Shown here piece after piece: positions 24,871 to 34,105 of a stretch of 64,000 nucleotides of DNA. The stretch covers positions 1 through 64,000 of the forward strand of contig NZ_PKKM01000003.1 of the NCBI RefSeq assembly GCF_002847525.1. Direction: 5' to 3'. The position numbers and the translations under genes were made by a program. A model generated the notes under the pieces. The model was not told the DNA's origin, did no database searches, and saw only the letters and a program-made list of their open reading frames with translations. The DNA comes from Schaalia odontolytica (GTDB lineage: Bacteria; Actinomycetota; Actinomycetes; Actinomycetales; Actinomycetaceae). The first letter of the stretch is position 1. Each line of letters starts with the position of its first letter.

Positions 24871-25688
24871 TGGCTCTCCTTGGGTTTGCGCGCGACGATG
24901 GCGACGCCGCACAGGTGTCGATCATATTTCTTAAACGTGCGCGCCATCGTCGTGACGCGTTCACGCAGGTCTTTGTCCCGCGCGACGTTGCGCATGATGC
25001 GCAGCGCTCCGAGCACGCCCTCGTCGGCGATCATGCGGCCGGGCTTGAGGAGCGCCATGGGGGCCGTGCGTGTTTCTTCCACGACGAGTCCGACCTCTTC
25101 GAGCGCGCGCCTCCAGTCGGCGACCGTGAGGGGGCGGGCGTTGACGTTGATGGCGCGGGCGAGCGCGCGGCGAATCTCGGTGGCAGGCTCTTCCGCGATC
25201 GCATCGGGGCGCATTGCCAGCTCGTGGATGACGTAGCGGCCGCCGGGGCGCAGGATGCGCGCGGCCTCGCCCATGATGGCGCGCTTGGCTTTCTCGCCCT
25301 GCATGGAGAGCATGGCTTCGCCGACGACGACGTCCGCGCTCTCGTCCGGCAGGCCGGTCTCGGCGGCATCAGTATTCACGCAGCGCCCCACGCCCGAGGC
25401 GATGGCATCCACGCGCGCGGAGGCGTTCGGATCACGCTCCACGCCGACGTAGGAGGCGGGGCCTACCTCAATAATCGCCGAGGCCGTGACGCCCAGGCCG
25501 GGCGCGAACTCGACGACGTCCGAGCCGGGCAACACGGCGCGCTTGAGCGCCCACGTACTGAGTGCGAGGCCTCCGGGGCGCAGCACCGTCTTTCCGGCGC
25601 GCGCGAGAACCCAGTGGCCGGGCGCCTTCTCGACGGGCCGGTCGGCGAAGGGTAGGGTCTCCGCCAGCGATTCACTGTGAGTTGCCAT
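24867..25688 (-). CDS. Class I SAM-dependent methyltransferase
   Basis: 273 residues. SAM-binding motif I VVEFAPGLGVTASAI (about 58-72), the acidic end of strand 2 (GVERDP), then NTDAAETGLPDESADVVVGEAMLSM and ILRPGGRYVIHELA, typical of type-11 enzymes. Substrate unknown. TATACT 7 bases before the ATG on the minus strand, with no ribosome site, suggests a leaderless message. It is translationally coupled to the cupin protein. Confidence 0.85.
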   Translation of the reverse strand: MATHSESLAETLPFADRPVEKAPGHWVLARAGKTVLRPGGLALSTWALKRAVLPGSDVVEFAPGLGVTASAIIEVGPASYVGVERDPNASARVDAIASGVGRCVNTDAAETGLPDESADVVVGEAMLSMQGEKAKRAIMGEAARILRPGGRYVIHELAMRPDAIAEEPATEIRRALARAINVNARPLTVADWRRALEEVGLVVEETRTAPMALLKPGRMIADEGVLGALRIMRNVARDKDLRERVTTMARTFKKYDRHLCGVAIVARKPKESQ

Positions 25689-25769
25689 ATACGCAAGTAT
25701 AGCGTTATCTATTTCTTCACGCAGGGCTTTACCCGCACAAAATGCGCCGACGGAGTCCCCGATTCGCTT

Positions 25770-27443
25770 CTACAGGCCGATAATCTCGGCGAAAGCTCCC
25801 TTAATTGCATCGAGGCGCTCGTGTGCCTGCTCCCAGGGCAGCGGCTCCCCCTCGGCGACCGGCAGGATCACCTCGAGGTAGCACTTGAGCTTGGGCTCTG
25901 TGCCCGAGGGGCGCGCGATGACGCGGTCCCCCGCCTCGGTGAGCACGAGGACGCCGTCCGTGGGCGGCAGGCCACGGTACCCCTGCGACAGGTCCGAGAC
26001 CTCGACGACGGGAGAACCAGCCAGGACACTCGGCGGCTGGGCGCGCAGGCGTGCCATGCCGCTGGCGATCTGCTCGATCTCCTCGACGCGGAAGGTCAGC
26101 GGTGAGCTCACGTGCAGCCCGTGCAGCCGTGCCAGGCGCTCCAGCTCGTCCCACACGCTGCGCCCCTGCGCCTTGAGGGCGGCCACCAGGGAGGCTGCGA
26201 CGACCGACGTCGCGATGCCGTCCTTGTCGCGCACGTGGGCCGGGTCGGGGCAAAAACCGATGGCCTCCTCGTAGCCGAAGCCGAGGCCCGGGGCACGGGC
26301 GATCCACTTAAAGCCCGTAAGCGTCGTGTGATGCTCCAGGCCATGCACGTGAGCGATGCGCGAGAGCAGGCGCGAGGACACGATCGAATTCGCGAGCGAG
26401 CCCGTCAGACCGCGCGCAGCCAGGAACTCGCCCAGCAGCGAGCCGGTCTGGTCACCGCTCAGCGGACTCCATCCCCTCTCCGAGGAGGGGTCGGGCACCG
26501 CGAGCGCGCAGCGGTCCGCGTCGGGGTCGACCGCGATGATGAGGTCGGCCCCCTGCTCGCGCGCCTGCTCGATCGCCATGTCGAGGGCGCCGGCCTCTTC
26601 GGGGTTGGGGAAGGGAACGGTCGGGAAGTCCGGATCGGGCTGGGCCTGTGCCTCCACAAGGGAGACGTTGGAGAAACCAGCCTCAGCCAGGACACGCGAG
26701 GTGATCGCGGCGCCCACGCCGTGCATGGCGGTCAGGACGATGCGCAGATCCTCACGCGCAGAGGCCTCGCCCGAGGCCAGGGCGGATGCGCAGGCCACGT
26801 ACTCCTCGCGAGGATCCACGGCCTCGACGAGATCGTCGTTCATCGGGACCTCGTCCGCGGGCGGCGCGGCCTCGATGGCGGCCGCGATCTCCGCGTCGAA
26901 GGGCGGGACGATCTGGACGCCGCGCCCGTCGCCCTGCGCGACGGTGCCGCCCAGGTAGACCTTGTAGCCGTTGTCCGGGGCAGGATTGTGGGAGGCGGTC
27001 ACCATGACGCCCGCGTCTGCGTCGAAGTGCAGCATCGAGAAGGCGGTGAGCGGGGTCGGGTTGGCCTGCGGCAGGGCGAGAACGCGCACTCCGGCGGCCG
27101 AGGCGACGCGGCATGCGGCGGCGGCGAACTCGGAGGACCCGTAGCGGGCATCGCAGCCGACGACCAGCGTGGGCGTGCCCGTCGCGTGGCGCTTGACGAC
27201 CTCGCACAGGCCGGCAGTCGCGCGGATAACGACCGCGAGGTTCATGCGTGACTCGCCCGGACCCACGACGCCTCGCAGGCCGGCGGTGCCGAACTGGAGG
27301 GGGCCGTTCATGGCCGCACCCACGCGAGCCGCAGCCTCCTCGTCGCCGCGCTCCGCCGCCTCGATGTCGGCGCTCAGGGCCGAGGCCGTGGCGGGGTCCG
27401 GGTCGTGGCTCGCCCACTGGCAGGCGCGCTCGAGCAGCTCCAT
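25770..27443 (-). CDS. Phosphohexomutase/phosphopentomutase-like enzyme (PGM2 type)
   Basis: 557 residues of the alpha-D-phosphohexomutase superfamily. FGTAGLRG, the phosphoserine loop VMVTASHNPAPDNGYK (Ser151), the metal loop DPDADRCA, the sugar loop FGYEEAIGF and the phosphate-binding RPSGTEPKLK are all intact. The order and length resemble the PGM2/bacterial phosphopentomutase group. Position as the last gene after deoD and deoC argues that it interconverts (deoxy)ribose-1- and 5-phosphate, replacing DeoB. Phosphoglucomutase or phosphomannomutase activity remains possible. The ATG at 27443 (4 bases after the deoC stop, GGAGGA site within deoC) was chosen over an upstream start. Confidence 0.85.
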   Translation of the reverse strand: MELLERACQWASHDPDPATASALSADIEAAERGDEEAAARVGAAMNGPLQFGTAGLRGVVGPGESRMNLAVVIRATAGLCEVVKRHATGTPTLVVGCDARYGSSEFAAAACRVASAAGVRVLALPQANPTPLTAFSMLHFDADAGVMVTASHNPAPDNGYKVYLGGTVAQGDGRGVQIVPPFDAEIAAAIEAAPPADEVPMNDDLVEAVDPREEYVACASALASGEASAREDLRIVLTAMHGVGAAITSRVLAEAGFSNVSLVEAQAQPDPDFPTVPFPNPEEAGALDMAIEQAREQGADLIIAVDPDADRCALAVPDPSSERGWSPLSGDQTGSLLGEFLAARGLTGSLANSIVSSRLLSRIAHVHGLEHHTTLTGFKWIARAPGLGFGYEEAIGFCPDPAHVRDKDGIATSVVAASLVAALKAQGRSVWDELERLARLHGLHVSSPLTFRVEEIEQIASGMARLRAQPPSVLAGSPVVEVSDLSQGYRGLPPTDGVLVLTEAGDRVIARPSGTEPKLKCYLEVILPVAEGEPLPWEQAHERLDAIKGAFAEIIGL

Positions 27444-27447
27444 CGTC

Positions 27448-28101
27448 TCAGTCCTCCAGTCCTGCCAGGATGGCATTCGTTGCGGACACTCCCAGGCGAG
27501 AGGCTCCGGCCTCGATCATGGCCAGGGCGGTCTGCGCGTCTCGAATGCCGCCCGAGGCCTTGACTCCCAGGGCATCGCCGACCGTGGCGCGCATGAGCGC
27601 GACCGCGTGGGTCGAGGCGCCGCCCGCGGGGTGGAATCCGGTGGAGGTCTTGACGAAGTCCGCGCCCGCCGCCATCGAGGCCGTGCAGGCGGCGACGATC
27701 TCGTCGTCCGTCAGCGCGGCGGACTCGATGATGACTTTGAGGATACGCGGGGGAGGGACGACGCGGCGCACGGCCGCGATCTCCTCCTCGAGCTCGTGGA
27801 GGCGCGCGTCCTTCACCAGCTCGATGTTGATGACCATGTCGATCTCGTCCGCGCCGTCGGCGACGGCCTGGGCGGCCTCGAAGGCCTTGACCTGGGGCTT
27901 GACCGCGCCCGAGGGGAAGCCGACCACGCAGGCGACCTTCAATCCCTCGGGAACGTCCAGGGGCAGCATCGAGGGGGACACGCACACCGAGAAGGTGCCG
28001 GCCGCGGCGCCCTCCTCGACGATGCGGGCCACGTCCGCCTGGGTGGCCTCGGGCTTGAGGATCGTGTGGTCAATCATCGCGGCCACGTCACGCTTGTTCA
28101 T
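27448..28101 (-). CDS. deoC: Deoxyribose-phosphate aldolase
   Basis: 217 residues that cleave deoxyribose-5-phosphate to glyceraldehyde-3-phosphate and acetaldehyde. [11 protein letters not shown] at the N-terminus, the DEIDMVINI strand, Schiff-base Lys151 in DFVKTSTGF and the second active-site Lys in GVKASGG are present. The start ATG at 28101 follows AGAAAG; longer frames run into deoD. It lies between deoD and the phosphomutase. Confidence 0.96.
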   Translation of the reverse strand: MNKRDVAAMIDHTILKPEATQADVARIVEEGAAAGTFSVCVSPSMLPLDVPEGLKVACVVGFPSGAVKPQVKAFEAAQAVADGADEIDMVINIELVKDARLHELEEEIAAVRRVVPPPRILKVIIESAALTDDEIVAACTASMAAGADFVKTSTGFHPAGGASTHAVALMRATVGDALGVKASGGIRDAQTALAMIEAGASRLGVSATNAILAGLED

Positions 28102-28121
28102 GGAACTACTTTCTTGTCGCA

Positions 28122-28829
28122 TCACAGCTGGGCCAGGGGCAGGGCCAGCTCCATCATGGTGGTAAAGGACGTCTGACGCGCCTGAGCGTCGGTGGCCTCG
28201 CCCGTCACCAGGGAGTCCGAGACCGTAAAGATACCCACGGCCTCGACGCCCGCATGGGCGGCGGTCGCGTACAGGCCGGCGGACTCCATCTCGACCGCGA
28301 GCACGCCCATGCGCTGCCACGCCTCGTTGAAGGTCGGGTTCGCGTTGTAGAACGTGTCGGAAGAGAGGATGTTGCCCACGTGGATCGGCACGTCAGCCTC
28401 GCGGGCGCGGCGCACGACGTCGTCGATGAGACGGAAAGAGCCGATCGGGGCGTAGGAGCCGGGGATCTGGTACTGATCGAGGAACGCCGAGTTCGAGCAC
28501 GCGGCCTGGGCGACCACGACGTCGTACAGGTTGACGCCGGGCTGCAGGGCGCCGCACGTGCCCACGCGCACGAGGCGCGTGCAGCCGAACTCGTGGATCA
28601 GCTCGTGGGCGTACAGCGAAATCGAGGGGATGCCCATGCCCGAGCCCATGACGGACACCGGGGTGCCGCGATACGTGCCGGTGTAGCCCAGCATGTTGCG
28701 CACGGCGTTGAACTGCTGGGCGTCCTCCAGGTAGGTCTCGGCGATGAATTTCGCGCGCAGCGGGTCTCCGGGCAGGAGGATCGTCGGCGCGATGGGAGCG
28801 GTGGGATTGATGTGCGGTGTCGAGCGCAT
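28122..28829 (-). CDS. deoD: Purine-nucleoside phosphorylase, DeoD type
   Basis: 235 residues, the normal size of the hexameric family. N-terminal [43 protein letters not shown] (phosphate and nucleoside site), [11 protein letters not shown] (purine-site Glu) and [10 protein letters not shown] identify it. It releases purine base and (deoxy)ribose-1-phosphate. An AGGAGG site lies 5 bases before the ATG. First gene of the deoD-deoC-mutase unit, with its own promoter upstream. Confidence 0.96.
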   Translation of the reverse strand: MRSTPHINPTAPIAPTILLPGDPLRAKFIAETYLEDAQQFNAVRNMLGYTGTYRGTPVSVMGSGMGIPSISLYAHELIHEFGCTRLVRVGTCGALQPGVNLYDVVVAQAACSNSAFLDQYQIPGSYAPIGSFRLIDDVVRRAREADVPIHVGNILSSDTFYNANPTFNEAWQRMGVLAVEMESAGLYATAAHAGVEAVGIFTVSDSLVTGEATDAQARQTSFTTMMELALPLAQL

Positions 28830-28890
28830 GTGTCCTCCTGTGGTGTCGAGGAGCTCGGGGCTCCGTCGAGGCTTCTGTACCCTTGTCGCA

Positions 28891-28941
28891 AGGCTATGCC
28901 GTGCAATTGAAATGTGTCAACGAGTGGTTTGACAAATGTTC
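28891..28941 (-). promoter_or_regulatory. deoD promoter with candidate DeoR/SorC operator
   Basis: On the minus strand TTGACA (28915-28920) and TAGCCT (28891-28896) are 18 bases apart. The -35 box belongs to the inverted repeat TGTCAA-N8-TTGACA (28915-28934), which runs into TGACAAATGTTC (28930-28941). The same 12-mer, in opposite orientation, lies upstream of bmpA. The regulator gene is immediately adjacent. Confidence 0.6.
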
Positions 28942-29925
28942 TCATCCGCGTGGGGTGCCATCACGCACCCCGCGCGGGGTTGCCCCACGTGGCCGTTCCA
29001 GCAGCGCGAGGGCCAGGTCCTGGTCGACCACCAGGTGCGTGGCCAACCCCATGTGAAGCGCCGTGTCCAGCGCCTCCGCTTTCACACGCCCGCCAGCAAC
29101 GAGCACCCGCACGGGGCGAGAGCGCAGCTCGTCGAGCGTGATGCCAACCGTCCTGCGGTCGACCGACGCCAGGGCGACGCCGCCCTCGCGCGTGAAAAAT
29201 CGCGAGCATGCGTCCCCGACTGCGTCGCGCAGGAGCGCCTCCACCTCGTTGTCCTCGAGCTGGCCGAGGTTGAGCGAGAGGGCCTCGCGCCCCAGGGAAC
29301 CAACGGTAAACACCGCCACGTCCACGCCGCGCCCCTCCTCCAGGATCCGCTCGATCGACCGGTCGCGGCGCACTATCGAGAGCATCGCGGTGTCCTGGAA
29401 AATGACGGGAAGCGGCAGGTACCGCGGCTCCGCACCGAAGGCCTCGCAGAAGGACCGCATGATCTCGAAATCGTGCGTCGCACGCTCGGAGAAGGACGCC
29501 CCGCCCTTGAGTTGAACGACGCGCACACCCACGCGAGGGGCGCGGGTCAGGTGGGCCGCGAGCGCACTCATCGTGCGCCCCCAAGAAATCCCCACGCTCA
29601 TGCCGTCGCGCACGAGCTGGGTAACCACATCGGCACCGACGCGACCGACCTGCTCGATGGCCTCGTCCTCAGTCGCGCCCGTGCCGTGGGCGACACGCGC
29701 GCAGGCCAGTCCAAAGTGCTGCTCCAGCCGCAGGGCAATCTCCGAGGCATCCTCGCGCGGATCGTGGATCTCGATGGTCACGAAGCCGCGCTCGCGGCCG
29801 TGCGCGAGGAGTTTGGCGACCGTGGGGCGCGACAGACCCATGCGAGTGGCGACCTCGGCCTGGCTGAGGCCCTGCTGGTAGTAGAGCTTGACCGCCTCGA
29901 TCGACTGTTCGTCGCGCCGTTCCAC
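28942..29925 (-). CDS. SorC/DeoR-type transcriptional regulator of nucleoside catabolism
   Basis: 327 residues. An N-terminal helix-turn-helix (about 10-50: AVKLYYQQGLSQAEVATRMGLSRPTVAKLLAHGRERG) precedes a SorC sugar-phosphate-binding effector domain (about 55-310; GISWGRTMSAL, VVQLKGG, RYLPLPVIFQ, FTVGSLG). SorC-family DeoR of Bacillus responds to deoxyribose-5-phosphate; the gene's position between deoA and deoD suggests the same effector here. It starts 36 bases after deoA and is probably on the bmpA-nup-cdd-deoA transcript. The C-terminal tail (RPRGATPRGVRDGTPRG) is disordered. Confidence 0.87.
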   Translation of the reverse strand: MERRDEQSIEAVKLYYQQGLSQAEVATRMGLSRPTVAKLLAHGRERGFVTIEIHDPREDASEIALRLEQHFGLACARVAHGTGATEDEAIEQVGRVGADVVTQLVRDGMSVGISWGRTMSALAAHLTRAPRVGVRVVQLKGGASFSERATHDFEIMRSFCEAFGAEPRYLPLPVIFQDTAMLSIVRRDRSIERILEEGRGVDVAVFTVGSLGREALSLNLGQLEDNEVEALLRDAVGDACSRFFTREGGVALASVDRRTVGITLDELRSRPVRVLVAGGRVKAEALDTALHMGLATHLVVDQDLALALLERPRGATPRGVRDGTPRG

Positions 29926-29961
29926 GACTCCTCCTCCCTGTTCGCTCGCGCCGCTCCGCCG

Positions 29962-31248
29962 TTAGGACACCGTCTCCAGGACGACGCTGCGCAGCTCGGG
30001 GGTGACCCCGTCGGCGATCTCGATGGCGCCGGAGAGGGACTCCAGGGCGCGCTCGATGCGCCACTCGTCGTCGGTGTGGAGCGTGAGCAGGGGCTGGCCC
30101 GCCGCAACGCGCTCGCCCGGCTTGGCGTGGATCTCGATGCCGGCGCCCGCCTGCACGGGATCCTCCTTGACTGCGCGGCCAGCGCCCAGCCTCCACGAGG
30201 CCACGCCCACGGACAGGGCGTCCATGCCGACCACGGTTCCCCCGGCCTCGGCGAGGACCTGGTGGGTGTGCGCGGCGCGGGGCAGCGGCGCATCCGGGTC
30301 TCCGCCCTGCTCGCGGATCATCGCGCGCCAGCGGTCCATCGCGCGCCCATCCGCCAGCGCGGCCTCCACGTCGGCATCGCGCACCCCCGCGAGGTCGAGC
30401 ATGTTGCGCGCGAGCTCGCACGTCAGCTCAACAACGTCGGAGGGGCCACCACCGGCGAGGACCTCGACGGATTCCTCCACCTCGAGGGCGTTGCCGATCT
30501 TGCGCCCCAGTGGCACAGACATGTCGGTGAGGAGGGCGCGCGTGGCAACACCCGCGTCGCGTCCAAGGTCGACCATCGTGCGGGCGAGCTCGCGCGCGGC
30601 GTCCAGGTCCTTCATGAAGGCACCCGACCCGACCTTGACGTCCAGGACGAGGGCTCCCGTGCCCTCGGCGATCTTCTTACTCATGATGGAACTAGCGATC
30701 AGCGCGATCGACTCGACGGTCGAGGTGATGTCGCGCAGGGCGTAGAGCTTCTTATCCGCGGGTGCCAGGCCCGAGCCCGCCGCGCAGATGACGGCGCCGC
30801 AGCCGGAGCCCAGCTGAGTCATGATCTCGTCGTTACTCAGCTGCGCGCGCCACCCGGGGATCGCCTCGAGCTTGTCGAGGGTACCGCCCGTGTGCCCCAG
30901 GCCTCGGCCCGACAGCTGCGGGACGGCCACGCCGAAGCACGCGACCAGCGGGGCCAGGGGCAGCGTGATCTTGTCACCGACGCCGCCCGTGGAGTGCTTG
31001 TCGGCGGTCGGCTTGCCGATGCCGGAGAAGTCCATGCGCGCGCCCGAGCGGATCATCGCGTCCGTCCAGCGGGCGATCTCGCCCCGGTCCATGCCGCGCA
31101 GGAAAATCGCCATGGCCAGGGCGGCCATCTGCTCGTCCTTGATGACGCCCTTCGTGTAGGCGTCGATCGTCCAGTCGATCTGGTCGGGGGTCAGTACTCC
31201 CCCGTCTCGCTTGACGCGAATGATGTCAACGGCATCAAAGAGAGCCAT
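29962..31248 (-). CDS. deoA: Thymidine/pyrimidine-nucleoside phosphorylase
   Basis: 428 residues. DIIRVKRDGGVLT, the phosphate-binding TADKHSTGGVGDK, SGRGLGHTGGTLDKLEAIPG (substrate loop), KVGSGAFMKDLDAAREL and C-terminal GIEIHAKPGERV are diagnostic. It splits (deoxy)uridine or thymidine to base and (deoxy)ribose-1-phosphate. The ATG at 31248 (AGAAGGA upstream) overlaps the cdd end by 14 bases. Confidence 0.96.
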   Translation of the reverse strand: MALFDAVDIIRVKRDGGVLTPDQIDWTIDAYTKGVIKDEQMAALAMAIFLRGMDRGEIARWTDAMIRSGARMDFSGIGKPTADKHSTGGVGDKITLPLAPLVACFGVAVPQLSGRGLGHTGGTLDKLEAIPGWRAQLSNDEIMTQLGSGCGAVICAAGSGLAPADKKLYALRDITSTVESIALIASSIMSKKIAEGTGALVLDVKVGSGAFMKDLDAARELARTMVDLGRDAGVATRALLTDMSVPLGRKIGNALEVEESVEVLAGGGPSDVVELTCELARNMLDLAGVRDADVEAALADGRAMDRWRAMIREQGGDPDAPLPRAAHTHQVLAEAGGTVVGMDALSVGVASWRLGAGRAVKEDPVQAGAGIEIHAKPGERVAAGQPLLTLHTDDEWRIERALESLSGAIEIADGVTPELRSVVLETVS

Positions 31249-31702
31249 CGTGTCCTTCTTTCTCTTCCGACGAGGCCGGGGTCGCCTGGGCGAGGCTCGA
31301 CAGGTCATGGGGTCCGAACGCGCCGGGCAGCACCTCGGTCATGGGCGCGACGCCGTCAGGCATGAGGACCAGGCAGGAGGGCCCGCCGTGCTCGTAGATG
31401 AGCTGACGGCAGCGCCCGCACGGGGCCACCGGCTCCTCGTTGCCGTTGACGGCGACGACCGCGACGAGGGTGCCTCCGCCGGAGCGGATGAGGTCGGAGA
31501 CCATGCCGCACTCGGCGCACAGGGTGACGCCGTATCCGGCGTTTTCGACGTTGCAGCCGCTGACGAGCCAGCCGTCTGCCGTCAAGCCCGCGGCCCCCAC
31601 GGGGAAGTTCGAGTAGGGGCAGTACGCGTGCTTCATCGCGTCGATGGCCTCAGCCAGCAGGGCATCCCAGTCAATTTCTGTTGGATCCATGCGGGTTCTC
31701 AC
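31235..31702 (-). CDS. cdd: Cytidine deaminase
   Basis: 155 residues of the homotetrameric class. The zinc site is Cys62 and catalytic Glu64 in LCAECG plus Cys95 and Cys98 in PCGRC; NVENAGYG binds the nucleoside. It converts (deoxy)cytidine to (deoxy)uridine, feeding DeoA. The GTG at 31702 overlaps the nupC stop (GTGA); an ATG at 31690 is the alternative. The C-terminal ~25 residues (AQATPASSEEKEG) are a low-complexity extension encoded partly by the recurrent 12-mer. Confidence 0.95.
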   Translation of the reverse strand: MRTRMDPTEIDWDALLAEAIDAMKHAYCPYSNFPVGAAGLTADGWLVSGCNVENAGYGVTLCAECGMVSDLIRSGGGTLVAVVAVNGNEEPVAPCGRCRQLIYEHGGPSCLVLMPDGVAPMTEVLPGAFGPHDLSSLAQATPASSEEKEGHDGSL

Positions 31703-32979
31703 TTCACGTAGGGGATATTTTCAGCGGCCGGTGCACGCGACTTGCCGACAAATCCAGCGACGGCCACAATCGTGACCACGTAGGGGATCATCGAGACGAG
31801 GTCGGCGGGGATCGCGGGCTCGATATTGGGCAACATGCGGGCCAAGGCCTGCGCGAAGCCGAACATGACGGCCGCACCCATGGCTCCCAGCGGGTTCCAC
31901 TTGCCCAGGATCATGGCGGCCAAGGCGATGTAGCCGTTGCCCGCCGAAATGTTGTCCGTGAAAGCCAGGCCGGAACCGATCGTGAAGAACGCGCCACCCA
32001 GGCCGGCGAAGGACGACCCCAGGATCGTGTTGAGGGTGCGCGTACGCCCCACGTTGATGCCCACCGTGTCAGCGGCGCGCGGGTGCTCGCCGCAGGCCCT
32101 CAGCCGCAGGCCCCACCGGGAGCGGAACAGGAAGAAGGCCAGGGCGATGACGGCCGCGTACATCAAGTACACGAGGATCGACTGGTTGAACAGAACCGGG
32201 CCGATGACCGGGATCTCGGCGAGGCCGGGAATCTTGATGTCGGACAGCGAGAACTGGTTGGTGTTCAGGCTCCCGGGAGCATCCTTCATGATCGTCCCGT
32301 AGAAGAACGTCGTCAGGCCCAAAGCCAGGACGTTCAGGACGACGCCGACGATGATCTGATCCACCCCGTACTTGACGGAGAAGAGGGCCAGGAGGGATCC
32401 CAGGAGGGCACCCGCGAGGGGAGCCGCGACGAGGCCCGCGTAGGGGGTCTGGAAGTACGAGGCCGCCATGACGCCCGCGAAGGCACCGACCAGGAGATCG
32501 CCCTCGATCGCGATGTTGACGACGCCCACACGCTCCGAGATAACACCCGAAAGGGAGCCGAAGATCAGCGGCGTCGAGATCGCCACGGTGGACACCAGGG
32601 TCGAGGTCAGCGTGACGACGCCCGACGACCCGGAGCCCGCGTAGAACAGGAACCCCAGGATCGTGGACAGCCCGACGACCGCCATGCCGCCGACGCGTGC
32701 CCACTCGGGCTGGGTGATGCGCCGCAGGGTCGCCACGACCGTCCATGCGGTGATGGCGATCGTCAGGGCGGCGAGCACCCACACGATGGGCGCGCCCGCG
32801 GTGACGATGTCGGGAATTGAGTAGGACTGCGACTTGTCGTTCAGGCGCAGGGTCATGTCACCTCGCGCAGCGGCCGCGAAGACCACGAGCAGCACGCATG
32901 CAGCCGCGTAGATGCCGGGAAGCTTCCAGGAGCGCTTGGCCTCGACCTGAGCGACCATGCCGGACTCACTTGTGCTCAT
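31699..32979 (-). CDS. Nucleoside ABC transporter permease, second (NupC/NupQ type)
   Basis: 426 residues, about ten hydrophobic helices, of the BPD_transp_2 (livHM/rbsC-like) family. ISERVGVVNIAIEGDLLVGAFAG and the ABC-contact segment RACGEHPRAADTVGINVGRTR identify the purine/pyrimidine nucleoside (BmpA-linked) group. The ATG at 32979 with AAAGGGGA upstream overlaps the preceding permease by 14 bases. It functions with the adjacent permease, ATPase and lipoprotein. Confidence 0.9.
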   Translation of the reverse strand: MSTSESGMVAQVEAKRSWKLPGIYAAACVLLVVFAAAARGDMTLRLNDKSQSYSIPDIVTAGAPIVWVLAALTIAITAWTVVATLRRITQPEWARVGGMAVVGLSTILGFLFYAGSGSSGVVTLTSTLVSTVAISTPLIFGSLSGVISERVGVVNIAIEGDLLVGAFAGVMAASYFQTPYAGLVAAPLAGALLGSLLALFSVKYGVDQIIVGVVLNVLALGLTTFFYGTIMKDAPGSLNTNQFSLSDIKIPGLAEIPVIGPVLFNQSILVYLMYAAVIALAFFLFRSRWGLRLRACGEHPRAADTVGINVGRTRTLNTILGSSFAGLGGAFFTIGSGLAFTDNISAGNGYIALAAMILGKWNPLGAMGAAVMFGFAQALARMLPNIEPAIPADLVSMIPYVVTIVAVAGFVGKSRAPAAENIPYVK

Positions 32980-34105
32980 CGGCGTTCCCCTTTCGCGTGT
33001 TAGCCGCGAACGCGCGGACATCGGGCAGACGGAACAGCCAGCGCACGAGCGCAGGCGCTGCGATCAGCAGAACGATGACCGACTGCAGGATGAGGATCAT
33101 GTCGATCGGCACGCCCTTGGCCTGCATCGTGTAACCGCCCGCCTTGAAGGCGCCGAAGAGGAGCCCCGCACCGAAAGTTCCCCACGTCTTATTACGGCCC
33201 AGGAGTGCCACCGTGATCGCATCGAAGCCAATCGAACCGGCCACGTCACGCGAGACGTACCCGATGGTCCCCAATGCCTCGTTCGCCCCGGCCAGGCCGA
33301 GGAACGCACCCGAGAGAACCATCGTGATCGCCGTGATGCGCTCGACCGAAATACCGGCCGTGCGGGCGGCGGCCGCGTTGGCACCGACCGCGCGGATCTG
33401 GAATCCCAGCGTGGATCGCTCGATCAGCCACCAGAAGGCGACGAGGGCGACCAGGGCAACCAGGAAACCGACGTGCAGCTTGAAGGGGGCGGGAAGCAGC
33501 CGCGCGAACGCCGCACTGTCCGCGACCTTGGGAGTCACCGGCTGATTCGTTCCGGGCACCTGCCATGCCTTCTGCGCGAGCGTGTATCCCAAGCCCAGCG
33601 TCGCAATCGCGTTGAGCATGATCGTCACGATCACCTCGTTCGCGCCCGTCTTCGCCTTCAGCACGCCCGCGATGCCGCCGTAGAGGCCGCCCGCAATCAC
33701 CGCGACGAGGAGGGCCACCAGCGTGTGCACAACCGGCGGCAGGCTCACCGCGAAGCCCACCCACACGGCAGCGAGCGCTCCAACGATGATCTGGCCCTTG
33801 CCGCCAATGTTGAACAGGCCGGCCCGGAAGCCGAGCGCCAGGCCCAGGCCCGAAATAATCAGCGGGATCGAATAGAAGAGAGAGTCCGTCAACGGCTTGA
33901 TCATGCGAACAGCGTTCGCCGCGTTCGGATCCACGATAGAGCCGCGGAACATCGCATAGTAGGCATCCACCACGGACGCCCCCGACAGCGCGATGAGGAT
34001 CGCTCCGATCACGAATGCGATGAGGACGGCCAGCACCGACACAAACCACTGGGAGCCAAAGACCCGGGTCGCGATGCCCGGCCCGTTACTCGAACGTGCG
34101 CTCAT
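32966..34105 (-). CDS. Nucleoside ABC transporter permease, first (NupB/NupP type)
   Basis: 379 residues. The BPD_transp_2 membrane domain shows FRAGLFNIGGKGQIIVGALAA, GANEVIVTIMLNAIA and the ABC-contact RAVGANAAAARTAGISVERI. ATGA overlap with the upstream ATPase gene. It forms the translocation pore with the permease at 31699-32979. Confidence 0.92.
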   Translation of the reverse strand: MSARSSNGPGIATRVFGSQWFVSVLAVLIAFVIGAILIALSGASVVDAYYAMFRGSIVDPNAANAVRMIKPLTDSLFYSIPLIISGLGLALGFRAGLFNIGGKGQIIVGALAAVWVGFAVSLPPVVHTLVALLVAVIAGGLYGGIAGVLKAKTGANEVIVTIMLNAIATLGLGYTLAQKAWQVPGTNQPVTPKVADSAAFARLLPAPFKLHVGFLVALVALVAFWWLIERSTLGFQIRAVGANAAAARTAGISVERITAITMVLSGAFLGLAGANEALGTIGYVSRDVAGSIGFDAITVALLGRNKTWGTFGAGLLFGAFKAGGYTMQAKGVPIDMILILQSVIVLLIAAPALVRWLFRLPDVRAFAANTRKGNADEHK